Positions 50,370-63,192 of a DNA stretch of 64,000 nucleotides are shown piece after piece. The translations under genes were made by a program, and so were the position numbers. Origin of the DNA: Trema orientale (Eukaryota > Streptophyta > Magnoliopsida > Rosales > Cannabaceae). The notes below the pieces were generated by a model that was not told where the DNA came from, searched no databases, and was given only the letters and a program-made list of their open reading frames with translations. Each line of letters opens with the position of its first letter. Position 1 is the first letter of the stretch. The stretch spans positions 152,889 to 216,888 of the forward strand of contig JXTC01000264.1 in NCBI GenBank assembly GCA_002914845.1, written 5' to 3'.

Positions 50370-50377
50370 AGTCACAA

Positions 50378-50983
50378 TTAGGGTTGACAATTTGTGATAT
50401 GACACAACAATGCGACTCGAAACCCGCACGGAGTTAGAGTGTCTGAGTTTATCCTAAACGAGTTCATGTCAAAATCGGATTGAACCTGCAAACCTGTTTA
50501 TTAAACGGGTTGGATTCGGGTTGACTCACCAACCCGAAACTGACCCGTTTAATGAACGGGTTAATTTCGGATCAAACTGTTTATGACCCTTGTAATACTT
50601 ATTTGAAAATATTAGTATATTTTTAAGAATTTATTATGCACATATATTGAGATTTTATGTGGTTTTAATTTATTTTTGGTAAATATTAGTATTTTAAAGT
50701 CATAAAATATGCATAAATTTATGTTAAATATGTTAAAAGCATATATTTTAGCTAATTTGGATTAAACGGGTCGTATCAGTTAACTTGATTAGAGTATAAC
50801 TTATTTGAATAAACGAGTTATACAGATCGTATCGAGTTAACTCATTTATAAACGGATTGGGTTCGGATTAGAATTTTTGACATGAATAATAAACATGTCG
50901 GATTCAGATTGAAGCATATATTGTTATATATGGATATTGGCATAATACAAATACGACTCGCAAACACGAATTGCCACCCCTAA
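50378..50983. mobile_element. hAT-like non-autonomous element, 606 bp
   Basis: It begins TTAGGGTTGACAATTTGTG and ends as the reverse complement TTAGGGGTGGCAATTCGTG. Subterminal aacgggtt/cccgttta words recur. An 8-bp flank, AGTCACAA at 50370-50377 against ACTCACAA at 50984-50991, differs by one base and fits an aged hAT target duplication. No transposase remains. Confidence 0.7.
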
Positions 50984-50991
50984 ACTCACAA

Positions 50992-52820
50992 TAGTAGTCA
51001 ATCTGAGAGCATATTGGAAGTCCGTCGCAGAACATATCGGAAAGGAGAGTACGAATTCACTCTGAGCGCGTGAGATTATATGCAATGGAAATGATGATTG
51101 CGGGGTCAGAATTGGAAGGTGGAATTCAAGCGGGCCTAAAAGAGTTTTGGACTTTTTTTCTAATTAATATAAATTGTAATAATTTTGATTGTAATAGTAC
51201 GCGCTGCCCAATTATGGCTATGCCTTGAAGACCGGACCGGAACCGGTCCAGTTGGATTTGTTGTCATTTTCTATTTTAAATTTGTAAGCAAATATAAATG
51301 CACAATTTAGAGTGCATAGATACCGGCACAGTCTCATCTCTTGTTCAAACAAATCTACTCCAAATATTATCAGTTCAATTATTCCCACACCTAACCATTT
51401 ACTTTCATTGTGGTTAATTCATGCATTTGTTGAATTTTGTACATACTTTTATAATTTTCAAATGTATATTTCAATATACAATTAATCTAGAGAAAAAAAG
51501 TGTTAATTTTCTTAGTTCGTATTTGTTTGTATTATCATGAAAAGGTTATTGTATTGCGTACGAATGTGAACATATTTATTGAGTCAACTGAGAATGGAAT
51601 ATAATAGTCACAAAAAAGATCTGGTTCGTGTAAGCTGATCACTAAAAGTGGCAGCTCTATCTATTGTTGACAAATATGATCACCCTTCATCTTGCTCCGA
51701 AGACTAGTTAATCAAAACTTTAAATGGTGTCAATTTTAATCTATTAAAACATGACTAACTTCAATTTTAATCTATTAAAACATGACTACCTATACACATA
51801 TTGACAATGATACATTCCAAGATTTCCAAAAAAAAAAACAAAAAAAAAAAAGGAAAAAGAAAAAAGAAAAAATAAAAAAAGGAGACATATCAAATGTCGT
51901 TGCTTGTATTTTCTGCACGAAGTGATTGTTCTTAATCAAGAATGCACCTACCAAAGTGTAGAGAGTCAATTGCATCACAACTTCGTAGCATGTAGAGACT
52001 AGAGTTACAGCCTTACAGGCCAAAGAAAATATAATAATAATAGGAATAGCAAACCAAGACTTGGAGTTGGAGTCTTTTAACTTCAAGATAAATTTCGTAC
52101 TTCTTAGTTTATTTTGTTTTATTTCATAATTTTTTGCATACTTTTGTCAAAAGAAATTAATTTGTTGTACTGATCCCCTGGTCATTGGCAATAATTTCAA
52201 CAGTTTAAGATCCAGGAAAATAAGGCCTCTATATTTATGAAGTGTTTTCTTTTTCCTTCTTTTTTTTTTTTTTTTTTCAAATTTTTGATGGAAGTCTTTT
52301 TGCTCGAAGTGATTCTATTGTGAATTTCCCCATGTTGGCATTTATAGATAAGGCTAACTGCCAAAGAGGGTTAAAATATAAACAACATGGTCCTATTTTC
52401 TAAACTTGATGCATGCTTAATAAGGAAAATTCACCACTACGCACTTCCTTTTGATTTTATTTTCTAGAACAAAAGTTTTAGGCCTTTAAGCCTTTGTAAC
52501 AGTGGGAGCCTAACAGCATCAACTGCCCTTTGGCTTGGAAATACCAATGAAATCCTAAAAACATTTAAATATGTATTTCCAATTTTCCATATGTATTTTC
52601 CTCTAAAAGAGCTCGTTTAATTTGTTCATAATCATGAGGAATGATAAAAGGTAGATACAGAGCAAGTTTAAAGCCTTAACTGTTTTTGAATAGTGCAAGC
52701 TTTTCATCCATTTTGATTAGAGCTCGAGGCCAAAACGCTAAAGAATTTGGCTCCTAGTTTGTCTCACATTACATCCTTTTCATCTTTTAGCTGTATTTTA
52801 CACTTACAAGCACTTCAGAG
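50992..52820. other. Spacer between 14-3-3 and lipase genes
   Basis: No gene. It includes a short duplication of aattttaatctattaaaacatgacta at 51730-51788 and poly-A/T runs at 51830 and 52262. The last part probably holds the lipase 3' UTR. Confidence 0.5.
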
Positions 52821-55800
52821 CTACAAGCTTGCGGTAATGAACTGGGAGGATTCTTGCTGCTTCAGGCTGTCTGCAACATGAGCTACCACTCCAACACCGG
52901 CATTGTGAAGCCATTCGTTTTTAACCTGGAATCGAAACATAAACTGAAGATTAGAATTAAAACAGAGAAGAAACTTCTCTGAAAAAAAAAGTACGAATGA
53001 AACCAGTACATGAATGTTGTTATGGGCAAAGAAGGGCCACATCGCGGAATGAAAGCTGACATCAACTTTTTTCCATCCTAGCTGCTGTAAGCCATGTATC
53101 ATTTCCTCTGTAAATACACCAGACATATTTCATTAAATCCATTATGGCACAAAGATAATATTTCATAAAAGAACTTTCCCATTATCAGTTCATGTTGCCA
53201 TGACCTTTACCTTCCATAATATCATGATATTCTACTGTATTTTTCGTGCTAGGCTCATTTTGTGCTGCCTCCTTCGCTTTAGCTGCTTCTGGAGGAAAGT
53301 GTGGGCCATCAGAGGAAATTGCCGGGCAATAGTCAACATCTACAACATGCTTATAACCATCCAAAGATCGGCGAGGTGGCTACAGAAATAACATTACATA
53401 CATGTTAGAGTTATGTCTAAAAGCAAGCGACAAATTTCACATATAATTTAATGACTGAACTGTCTGGCAAAACAAAATTTCATAAGTTTTTACAACTGAT
53501 TATCAATGAAAATTAGTTGCAAGATCTTAAATTCAAGAAGGGAAAACGTTGAATAAAACATCTTACTTCGACTAGAAAAGACATCAATCACAAGCATTAA
53601 AATCTTCATTATAAATCTTCCAGTAAAATGACATAGCAACTGGAAAAATGTGGCACTTCTACATCTATACAAGTCTAGCAATCACTGTTTCTGCATTATA
53701 AATCTACAGAGTTGCCTACCATAAACAGGCCATCCTGCAGTATTGTCTGCCATTTCCAATTCTGATAAATTTCCTACCTAAATAATTTACATTGTTCCTC
53801 TTTAAAAACACATGCCCATCTCTTATCTAAAATCAGCATATTACACGTAGCCACTACATAATGTCCACTTATGTAGTGGTCTTTCCTTAGCTATATTTCT
53901 TGTAGAACTTAAAATAATGAATACTGACAATTGGCTTTCTTGATTTACTTTTCCATCAAGTCAATAATTCAAGAAACACTCGGTGAAAACAGGACAGCCA
54001 TAAGAAAGACCTTATGCATAGAAATTACACCTTGAAAAGTTCTGTTTCCCTGCGAATGGATGACGTCCGCCAACCAACCATGTCTATGTAATGTTCAGAA
54101 ATTGACATAGTGAATAGACGATACATAAAATGAAAATTACAGTGGTCATCACATTATAAATTAGAATATATTAAACAGGATACGATCATAAGACACATTT
54201 GCATAAAGGATGCGAGATCTAAAAGCACCCAAGGCTGATCTGCAAAATACACCAAGCAATTAAGATTATTAGGCTTAAGAAATGGAGAAGAAGATTGAGT
54301 AATTATAAAATGCTCTCTGTACGTACATAAACTTTCCATCTTCACAGTCAGAGGCCATTCTTAACAGAAGTGGTGGTTTATCAGGTTTACCATCGGTCAG
54401 GAAAAGCTGACTACCAGTTCGACCAGCAAAAATAGGAGCAATAGGTGCAGCCAGTTTTTCTAATAGAGGAACTCCCAGCAAAAATGGAAGCTGGACAACA
54501 ACCAGGGATAAGAGAGAGAAAATCAAATGTAAGAAGGCTAGGTCCTACTGACAATGGTATAGTATCTAGGAAATTCAAGAATCACCAGAAGCAAACAAAG
54601 TCTTAAAATCTCACACCTGGAAGGTTAAGCAGAAAGGCACTCCCGACATTAACTAATTAAATATAGCTAGAAGGATAACAATTTTGTCACTGATGTGCTT
54701 AATTTTAGTATCTTAACTCGTTTTTTGAACCTAAAGCTTCATAAAAGTGTACATTTGACTTGCCTACAGTTTATTGGAGTACAATTAAAATTTGTGAACT
54801 TTCTACTAAGCACATTTAATAATTATGATAATAATTATTAAAAGGCAGAAGACTGCTGAGAGTTCCTATTAAGATGAGATTCGAAAGAAGAAACAAAGAT
54901 GATAGAACAACATGATTCCAGACTGTTAACAAACTAAACGTTACCATGTTATAATCACAATAAAATAAGGTGTTAGGCTATACCCTTTTGAACAAACCTG
55001 CTTTTTCCCTCTGACCCCAAGATGTGGAGTTGCCAAGGTTATAAAATTGATTGGCTCCAGCCCGGCAATCATACCTCGCTTCGAGGAATATGCTGTTTGT
55101 AAATTTAACATTGCAGACTCGGCAAGATCATTAGGTTTGGCATTACCCAGGGAATGTGGAGAGTAGAGAACAGCAACAGCATATCTGGCAAACAAGCCAC
55201 CAAGAGAATGAGCTAAAAATGAAATCCTCTTCAGGCTCTCTGTCTTTTGCACAACCTGCATGACCTGTTTAGGAGGAAAGCCACAGGTAATGCAACTAAA
55301 TCAAATCATTCCTAACAAAATTCACATAATGAAGCATATAGAATTTCTACATAGATTTCAGATTCTATGAAGCATTGACATTAGTGCATTGACATTGGAA
55401 GTCAGAATTTCTACATAGATTTCAGATTCTCACTTCTTCTGCTAATCGTTTTCCAGCTCCATCTATACCAGCAAAAGTTTTGGTGTACGTATTAGATGAA
55501 CTTGCTGCAAAACATCAACACCTACATCAAGCTCATGCACTAGAATTATTAGCATAATCAAATAGAAACTCATGCACAGATGTCCTTTAGAAAATTTTTT
55601 TAACGTGAGTATGACAAGTGTTCCCTTAGTTGGAAACCAAGAGGCTAGAAACCTTGTTAGCCCTATTAAGCCCTCAACAACCAAACTGTTTTTTTCTGGG
55701 CTAAAACTTATTTCCTCTTATGTTGTTCTATGTATCACCTATCAAGAACTATGAAGCATTGACATTAGTGCTGTGATCCTACATAATGAAATGTGTTGTA

Positions 55801-57789
55801 AGCACATCCCAAAATTTATGAGTTGACATCTATGAAGCATTGACATTAGTGCTGTGATCCTTCATAATGAAATGTGCTGTACGCACATCCCAAAATTTAC
55901 AAGTTGACATAGTGTGGTATCACAGTATCAGAACTGTTTTTCTTCTCTCCTGCAAATGCTTCTGCAGTCATGCTTTCCCCATTGAGTTCTCTATTAATCC
56001 AGCCCAACATCTAACTATCTCACTGAGTAACTTTTACATGTGAATCAATCAAAAAATCCTCATCTGAAAAATCACTAAACCTAAAAAGCACAACATTCCT
56101 CTTTTCAACGTGATCAAGCCAGGACGAAAATAAAACAAGTGGTAAGATTTTCCTATTTTTGCACCCTTCTTGATAGAATTAATGAGCAAAACGCTAAGCC
56201 GAGTATGATGTTTACTACTCAGTTTTGTTATGTAACTAGGATATCCCAAGCAAATGAGATTCTCATATGTTTAAGTCACCTCTCCCCTTAACAGTGAGTC
56301 AGTGAATCTCAATGGATGACCCTAAAGTTCCCACGTGTTAGAGAATCTAACTCTCTTGGGTCCTGCTTGATATTTGGTCAATTATCAACTTGAAGGAGAA
56401 GAGCAAAAGTTGGATCTATGTGATTTGAAATCAGAATAAACTGAAAATAAAGGAAAGGAACATACCGTAAATTAGGAATTTTCTTCCTAGACGTTTTTTC
56501 AACTCTGCTTCCACATATGTCCAGTCACTTGGGCTGTAAAACTTAATATCAGTGAAGTTTATGTGGCTTGAAAGACAAATGAAACTAAACAATGAAACAC
56601 TACCACAAAACAGTGTGATCAAATTTAACCAGATACTCATCCAATATATAGTCGATTCTCAAAAATCAAGAAAAAAGTTGCAGTTTTAACAATAAAACAG
56701 GTAAATAAATAACTTGGGCATTCAGCATATGGAACTACATCTTATCCTTTCAAGTTTTCCTCTTTATTCATTCCAAATTTCCCCTTTTAATATTTTTTTT
56801 CTTCCAAATTACCACCACAGCTTTTAGTAGATCATTATCAAAAGTTTGTTATACAAATCCCACAATTGTCTTGGTTCAGTTTTTACCTGGCCAATATGCC
56901 ATGGACAAGGACAAGGAGATGATCAGGCTCATTTTTACCATTTGCAATGCCCCTGGACGATCCAAAATTTCCTTGAGTTGTCGTAGACATAGCTTGCGCT
57001 CTAAGGCCTTGATTTCTCCAATTATTGTTTGTGCCTGTATAAGATTTTAATACAAAAGCCAAAATGAAAAATGGATATTCACTTGCTAAAACAATTCCTT
57101 CACCGAGTTCTCTGAAACAATGCACGATATATATCAAAATTTTCCCCAAACAAACAATCAACCGTAAAAAGCATATAGAATGCCAGAACTTAAAAGCCAC
57201 GTATTAGGCCGTAATGGAAAACGAAAGGGGGAGAGTGATCCAGAACAAGATAATACTTAATTAGGATTTTATATTATTACATTGTTATTAATTAGGGTTA
57301 TTCAGACTTATTATTAGTATGTATTTTATTAATTAGTTAACCTATTGTTTAGTTGCCTATGTTAGTGTGTAGGTTCCCAATTGTGTTAATATTCCTTTCT
57401 ATAATTAGGCCAAGGTGTAAGAACTATATGGAGACTTGTTATGATTGAGTGTAATATAAAGTATTCAGATTTCTTCTTCTTCTTCTTTCTTTTTTTTTTT
57501 TCCCTTTTTTTTTTTTTGGGTTAAATTACCACTGTATGTTTCTTGGCGTACGTAACTGTATGCATGCATGCATGGTTAAAAAAAAACAATAATATAAGAA
57601 AATGAACATACCTGAGTTTCCTTGTCCCTTTGTCTTTCCACGTACGTGGCCCCAAAATTCAATTTCTCCAACGCATGATAAAGTAAAAAAAATGGAACGT
57701 GGTCAATAATTGGGCCAATTATAATCATCAAGCTTCTGATTTTTTCACTTTCGTTTTTGTTGTTCGCTAGTACTGAAAATCAGAATCAN

Positions 57790-57826
<37 letters not shown>

Positions 57827-59118
57827 CTGTCTTGATTCGATTTTGTCTTTAAAATCTCTCCCTAAATTCCTCTCTTTCTCTATATTGTTTGGATCTTCCC
57901 ATTCCCACCTCTTTTCTTGCTTGGTTCTATATCAGATAGAGTGTTTCATTCTTTATTTACTTGCACTCTAAGAGAAAAGTTTTTGTGGGACCCCATGATC
58001 AGAAAATTTGAGAAAGGGACGGAGAAAGGGTTTTTAGCTGAATTACCATATTCCCTTGTAAAATAAAAAGTAGAATTAGATACTAAGTCTTTATTTTTGG
58101 AAAAAATAAAGCTACATATTTATTTAATGATAAAACTACCCTACTATAATGTTAGTATAATAAACTTTATACATATATATATTTATATATGTACATATTT
58201 ACAAGTTTATAAGATGGTTTTATTCTGTTACATGTTCAATTGTCATGTACCATACAAGACAAGGGAATTCAATATTTTCACGAATTAGCGATCTATTCAT
58301 CTAATTGGCGAAACAAAAGAGTTTATTTATAAAATGAAAAAACAAAGCAAAGGAAAGCACAATCACAATTTACTAACCCTACTTTGTTTTCTATTTCATT
58401 GAAACAAATTATAAAACTAGTAATAATTTTAATTTTAAGCACAAAACGAATCAGAGTATAAATCTATCAGACTCTTCCCTACACAACGTTCAAGCCTTCA
58501 ACGTGTTAACAACAAACAATATTCGAAAAGAAAATGCCTCAGCTTGAAAAAATAAAATAAAATTACAATATAAATCTTCCTTGTGCATATCGATTCCATT
58601 AGTCCCAACTCGGTAATTATTGTAATGTACCTTTCTTTTTATTTATTTTTTTTTTTTTGTTGGACGATATATAATGAATGTATACATCTAATAAAATCAG
58701 CACTATACCAACCCCAAAGAACTTGTTATACTAAGTCCTTTACAAATTCAAAGTATCAAACTTAACCGAAGTATTATTAAACTTAAAAACTTTCATCCAT
58801 AAAAAAATAAAAATAAAAAAAAAAACAGCTGTTCCTCAGAATTCACAAATTGGAGCCATTAGAGATAAAAGAAACAAACAGAAACAATCAATTCCCTCAA
58901 AATTCAAAGTCTCCCCAAAATTAGGTTACGCTAAATTGCATAACAAGTAGAGAAAAGAAGGAAATACCAGAGGAGAATCCCAAAGACGACGAAGAACAAC
59001 AAGACGAAGACGACGATGACGAAGAAGAGGATGATGAACTCAGAGAGCCATTTCTTCGATTAGCAGTGAATCTGGGCGAGTAAGCGCAACGCGCGTGTAT
59101 CAGAGGCGCCGAAGCCAT
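52821..59118 (-). CDS. ROG1-like serine lipase / DUF676 alpha-beta hydrolase (eleven exons, 449 aa)
   Basis: A probable lipid or ester hydrolase resembling Arabidopsis At5g51180/At4g25770 and yeast ROG1; the substrate is unknown. Coding exons (minus): 59118-58968, 57034-56887, 56533-56466, 55504-55434, 55264-54998, 54490-54327, 54239-54184, 54083-54031, 53379-53211, 53107-53010, 52925-52821; every junction stays in frame. Landmarks: DHLLVLVHGILASPSDW (oxyanion-loop HG at residue 95), the nucleophile motif FLAHSLGG with Ser near 166, ITLATPHLGVRG, SQLFLTDGKP, NVSYDHMVGWRT with candidate catalytic His309, and C-terminal QQESSQFITASL. Residues 1-65 are basic and serine-rich (13-Ser run, MASAPLIHARCAYSPRFTANRR) and look like a plastid transit peptide. 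Met66 could start a 384-residue form matching shorter homologues. Confidence 0.93.
55751..55912. repeat. 81-bp tandem duplication in a lipase intron
   Basis: Two copies (55751-55831 and 55832-55912) start atgaagcattgacattagtg. A partial third copy of the same phrase lies at 55366-55385, and a 27-bp phrase (gaatttctacatagatttcagattct) is repeated at about 55340 and 55405, next to the donor of the exon at 55434-55504. Confidence 0.88.
57789..57822. repeat. Undetermined base plus 33-T run
   Basis: One N at 57789 is followed by 33 T in the first lipase intron. The N reflects uncertain sequencing next to a homopolymer; the run length should not be trusted. Confidence 0.9.
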
Positions 59119-59146
59119 ATGTGAGCAAAAATGTCCTATATATACA

Positions 59147-59184
<38 letters not shown>

Positions 59185-61988
59185 AGAGAGAAAAGAGAGA
59201 GAGGGGTTGTTTCTTTCTGGTTTGAATCAAAGAAGAGTCAGCATCGACGCCATAATGTTTGTCATCATCATCATCATCATCATCATCGTTATCTTCTTTC
59301 TTCTTCTATCCACGCCCTTCAGCCTCTGTCTCTGCCCATTCTTCTCTTCGAATAACATTAACAATCAGTGAGCTCTTTTTAGTTTTACCGTTACACAACA
59401 ACAACAGCAACTCCCTTTTCCCTTTTCGCTTTTTATATTTTTGATCCATATCGAAAATTATTTATTGTTGATGCCCCATTTTGGGAAAGCGATCATTCGT
59501 GACAAAAATAATTTCACATGGAGGAGGCGCCGAATACAATGGCCAATCTGGATCTGACACCTGTCTGGTAAGAAGCAAATGAAAATTATGAAATAATAAA
59601 AATCTGGGGCTGAGCTAGGCTGGGACACGAGAGTGTCTGACTGATAATATTACAAGGCACATCTGACGAACACCATACATTAATTTTTTTTTTTTTGTGA
59701 ACGCAAACACTATATACAAATTAAGTAGATTTGGGACTCACGTGTAAATTTAGATGAGTGAGACTTAATCATATTAAGAAAAAACGCTAAACTTAGTCTT
59801 TTTTACTCATATATAGAGATATATATACATACATATTATCATTTTAGATGTGAAATTCACTGTAGTTAATAATATTACAAATAATTAAAAATATTTTAAT
59901 AAAATTCATATATGTCATGTAATGAAACTTGAAAGTGAACCTCACTCTTTTTTTTTTAATTAACGTGCGGTGTTAGATAACACGGGTATATATCTTTGTG
60001 TATTTCGATTGCTATCACTTTAGTAAAATGGTAAATGACACACGTGGTCGTATTTAGCAAGTAGCATCACTCCAAAAAGTTCTATCATCAACTAAGACGT
60101 CTTAGTTTGATTCCAGCAGAAAAGAAAGAAAGGAAAAAAAAAAAAAAAAAAAGAAAAGGAAAACACTATTTGTTAGTTTTTAGTATATTTGATAAGGAGC
60201 ATAGAGATTTTGGAAAATTTGTAAAGAATAGATATAGTATTTAGCATTTTTTTTTTTTTGACGTATTAGTATTTGGCAAATTATTATCACTCTATAGCTG
60301 TCTATCATCAACTATTTATCAAGTTTGATTCCTAAAAATAGAGAGAATTCCCCATTAGAGGCAATGTATCTTGTCGAACCTACTAAACATGTTAAATTTG
60401 TAATCACAAAAGTATATCAAAATTGGTAAAGACCTTTTAATAATAAGATATTGTCATATATTATATATTTTTTTAAAGAGATTTATATTAGTATGAATCA
60501 AAAAAAAAAAAAAAAACCAATTTCCTTCAACTAATTGTGAGTTGCCAATCTTGATCAGTATTGGTCGGACAACTGCTATTTTACCCTTTTTTGACTCCAT
60601 GATCAATATATATTGGCATGACTTGTAATTATCTTTATTCTATTAATGTCTGAAAAGAATTGGCATAAGAAAGAATGATACATATATATAACTTGCAACT
60701 GCAGCTTGCAACTGCAGTTGAGTTATGCTTTGCACAAGGATAAAAACACCTTATTTTCGTCGTATATGGGAACAAAGGACAAAATGGTCAGCTTAGGTGG
60801 CTCACCAATAAAAGGGTGATGTCAAATGTAACGGTGGGATTGATCAGCTATTGGTCTTTGAGTAAAATTGGGCAATGAATACCGTACACGATAAGAACGC
60901 CGACGGAATGGTGGTGGTGGTGGTGGTGGTGATTGAGACTGGAGAGTGGTTGAAAATGTGAAGTTTAGTGTGGTCGAGTTGAAGGAGCAAATCAGGTGGT
61001 GACAATTGGAAGACAATTATTGGGAAGCTCCTTGCTAGCGGTTCATACCCATCCGCCATTTGCTTTTATAGTTTGTTTATGTAGCGTGGCAGCTGCAATT
61101 TTGGACGGTCTAATTATTTTCTTTTCTTCGAAGGAGTTCCGTAAGGATCCTTTTGAAAACTTGGATTTTTAGATAAAAATTTTAATACATTTCATTTTCT
61201 TATATTTTGATTGAAACAAAAAAAATAATATAATTTTTCTTTTAAAAAACTGAGAGTTTGATTTAATGTTTATTTTTTTAGTATATAGAATTTTGACATA
61301 TTAATTAACAAAACTGAAAGTGTAAATAAAGTTTAATAAACTTTTAAAAAAAGTATTTTCTTCTTTTTTTTTTGACTTTTTCCTTACAATTTTTTTCCTC
61401 CAAAATCCGGGTTCCAAACAGAGCATAAAACAAAGACAATAAAATATCGGAATAACTGTAAATATATATATATCCTGTAATTTAAGTGTCCTATAATTTT
61501 AATATCAAAATTTGAACTCTGCAAAATAATATCAATCAAGAATTTGTGAAAGTTAATATTCTGAACTAACTTTTTATTGACTAATTTAATAAGAAAATGA
61601 CAATAATATTCTCCATCAAAATTAATTAGTAATATTTTAGAAAGTGTTATTATCTTTTTATTGCTAAAATAATTTAAAAATTCAACACATGGTATCAATT
61701 TTTACAAATTATTAATCTTAGCATTTTGTTTATAAAAGTCTAAATTTTGAGATTAAAAATACTCAAATCTCAAAGTATTTTTTTTTCACAATTAAAATTA
61801 AGAAATAATAAATATGGTAATAAAATTAAGGAACTCTGATATATTAGACATATCACAGCTCTATTTCTTTGTTGGCATGTAGAGCTACAGAAATGGAAGT
61901 ACGGTTGTTACTAATACAGCTCATATAAAAAATAAAAATTAGAAAATAAAAGCCCACTTCAAATAGTGTCGCTTTAATATTAGATTTG
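59119..61988. other. Lipase promoter region and spacer
   Basis: A TATA-like tatatata lies at 59137-59144 and a (GA)n tract at 59150-59180, then a (CAT)n run at about 59260-59287; all precede the minus-strand lipase gene. A worn relative of the 29529 MITE occupies about 61449-61797. Small frames near 59518 and 60844-61059 (with a (GGT)n run at 60909-60929) are not supported as genes. Confidence 0.5.
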
Positions 61989-62101
61989 GGATAATATCAT
62001 CCAGGGACCTCAAACTTTCCCCAATATATCACTTAGGTCCCCAATATTTTTTTTTTTGGCATCATTTGAATCCTCAACTAATTATTTTTAGTCTCAAGTT
62101 A

Positions 62102-62104
<3 letters not shown>

Positions 62105-62133
<29 letters not shown>

Positions 62134-62284
62134 GAAAAAAGTGGGGCTTAACTAATGACCACCACTTACTACAAATTAAAGGAAAATGACACACACACAC
62201 TACCAAGGTTTGAACCCCTGATCCCCCCCAAACACACACACACAACCCTCAAACCTTGGACCAACTGAGCTAGTCCCAGTTGGC
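62105..62284 (-). mobile_element. tRNA-derived SINE, about 180 bp
   Basis: On the minus strand it starts with a tRNA-like head carrying an A box (tagctcagttgg) and a B-box-like ggttcaaacctt, continues into an unrelated body and ends in a long A run. A 15-bp perfect direct repeat, AGTCTCAAGTTACTC, flanks it at 62090-62104 and 62285-62299. Those are the marks of a pol III-transcribed SINE inserted by LINE machinery. It interrupts the left arm of the long-TIR element. Confidence 0.9.
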
Positions 62285-62876
62285 AGTCTCAAGTTACTCC
62301 TTAGGCACATTTCCATCAAAAATTGGTGTTAAAAGGACACGTGCTACGCACATGCTTTCTCCATTGTCTTCTTTGCCACTCTCTATCGTCTTCTTCGCCT
62401 GTTTCAAAGATGCAAAATATATCCAAAAATTTTAGAGGCTTTATTGGATATTTCTTACTCACTGTAAGTTAACCATCTTCTCGAATTGAAGAAATGCGAG
62501 AATCCTAGCCTGTGTAGCTATATTTGAAAACAACCCATCTAAAAATCTACTCCGATCCTATCAGACACATCATTACAGAGCTTATACTATGCCTTAAATA
62601 AGTGTTTCAGTGCAACTCCAAATGCTTCTCTTACTATGCAATATAACCCTCTAATGCAAAATATATCATTAATATCTGAAATTGACATGTTAAGATGATC
62701 TAAATTAAGAGCTTTCAAAGTTCTTGGGCCATTCAAACTGCGAAATTGAACTTGAAGAATTATGGTTGTAAATTTTTTTTTTAAAAAAAATGAAAAACTG
62801 CAATAATCCTTTAAGAGGGAAAACTTGAAGAACAATGAGTTTATGACCAAACAATCATATAAAGGCATTTGATAAA

Positions 62877-63192
62877 GGGTTATTATCATTTTTATACTTT
62901 CTATTTTGATATTTTGTTCAAATTATACCTTATATTTTAATTATTATCAACATTGACCCTTATATTTGAAATTTGTTACAAATTTATACCCTGATACCAA
63001 TTTAGAACAATTAATTTACCAAAATGTCATTTAAAAAATTAAAAATAAACTGTATAAAAACTTATCTGAGAATAAGTTTAGTAAATCATCTTGGTAAATT
63101 AAATGTTCTAAATTAGTGTGAGGGTATAAATTTATAACAGATTTTAAATCTAAGAGTCAATGTTGATAATAACNATACAAGATATATCCCTT
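62877..63192. mobile_element. Foldback MITE nested in the long-TIR element
   Basis: The arms pair: ttacaaatttataccctgataccaatttagaaca (62968-63002) matches in reverse complement tgttctaaattagtgtgagggtataaatttata (about 63103-63137). An undetermined base lies at 63174. Edges are approximate. Confidence 0.6.

Noticed and set aside
59131-59371. Plus-strand frames with Arg-Glu, His or Ile runs
   Set aside because: They translate the (GA)n and (CAT)n microsatellites of the lipase upstream region.
60844-61059. 71-codon minus-strand frame starting MADGYEPLARSFP
   Set aside because: It has an ATG but no recognisable domain, a (GGT)n microsatellite supplies its Thr run, and the only TATA-like sequence lies about 3 bp from the ATG, too close to serve it.
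62105-62284. A tRNA gene, suggested by A-box and B-box sequences
   Set aside because: No cloverleaf with acceptor stem or anticodon arm forms; the A tail and 15-bp flanking duplication show it is a SINE.
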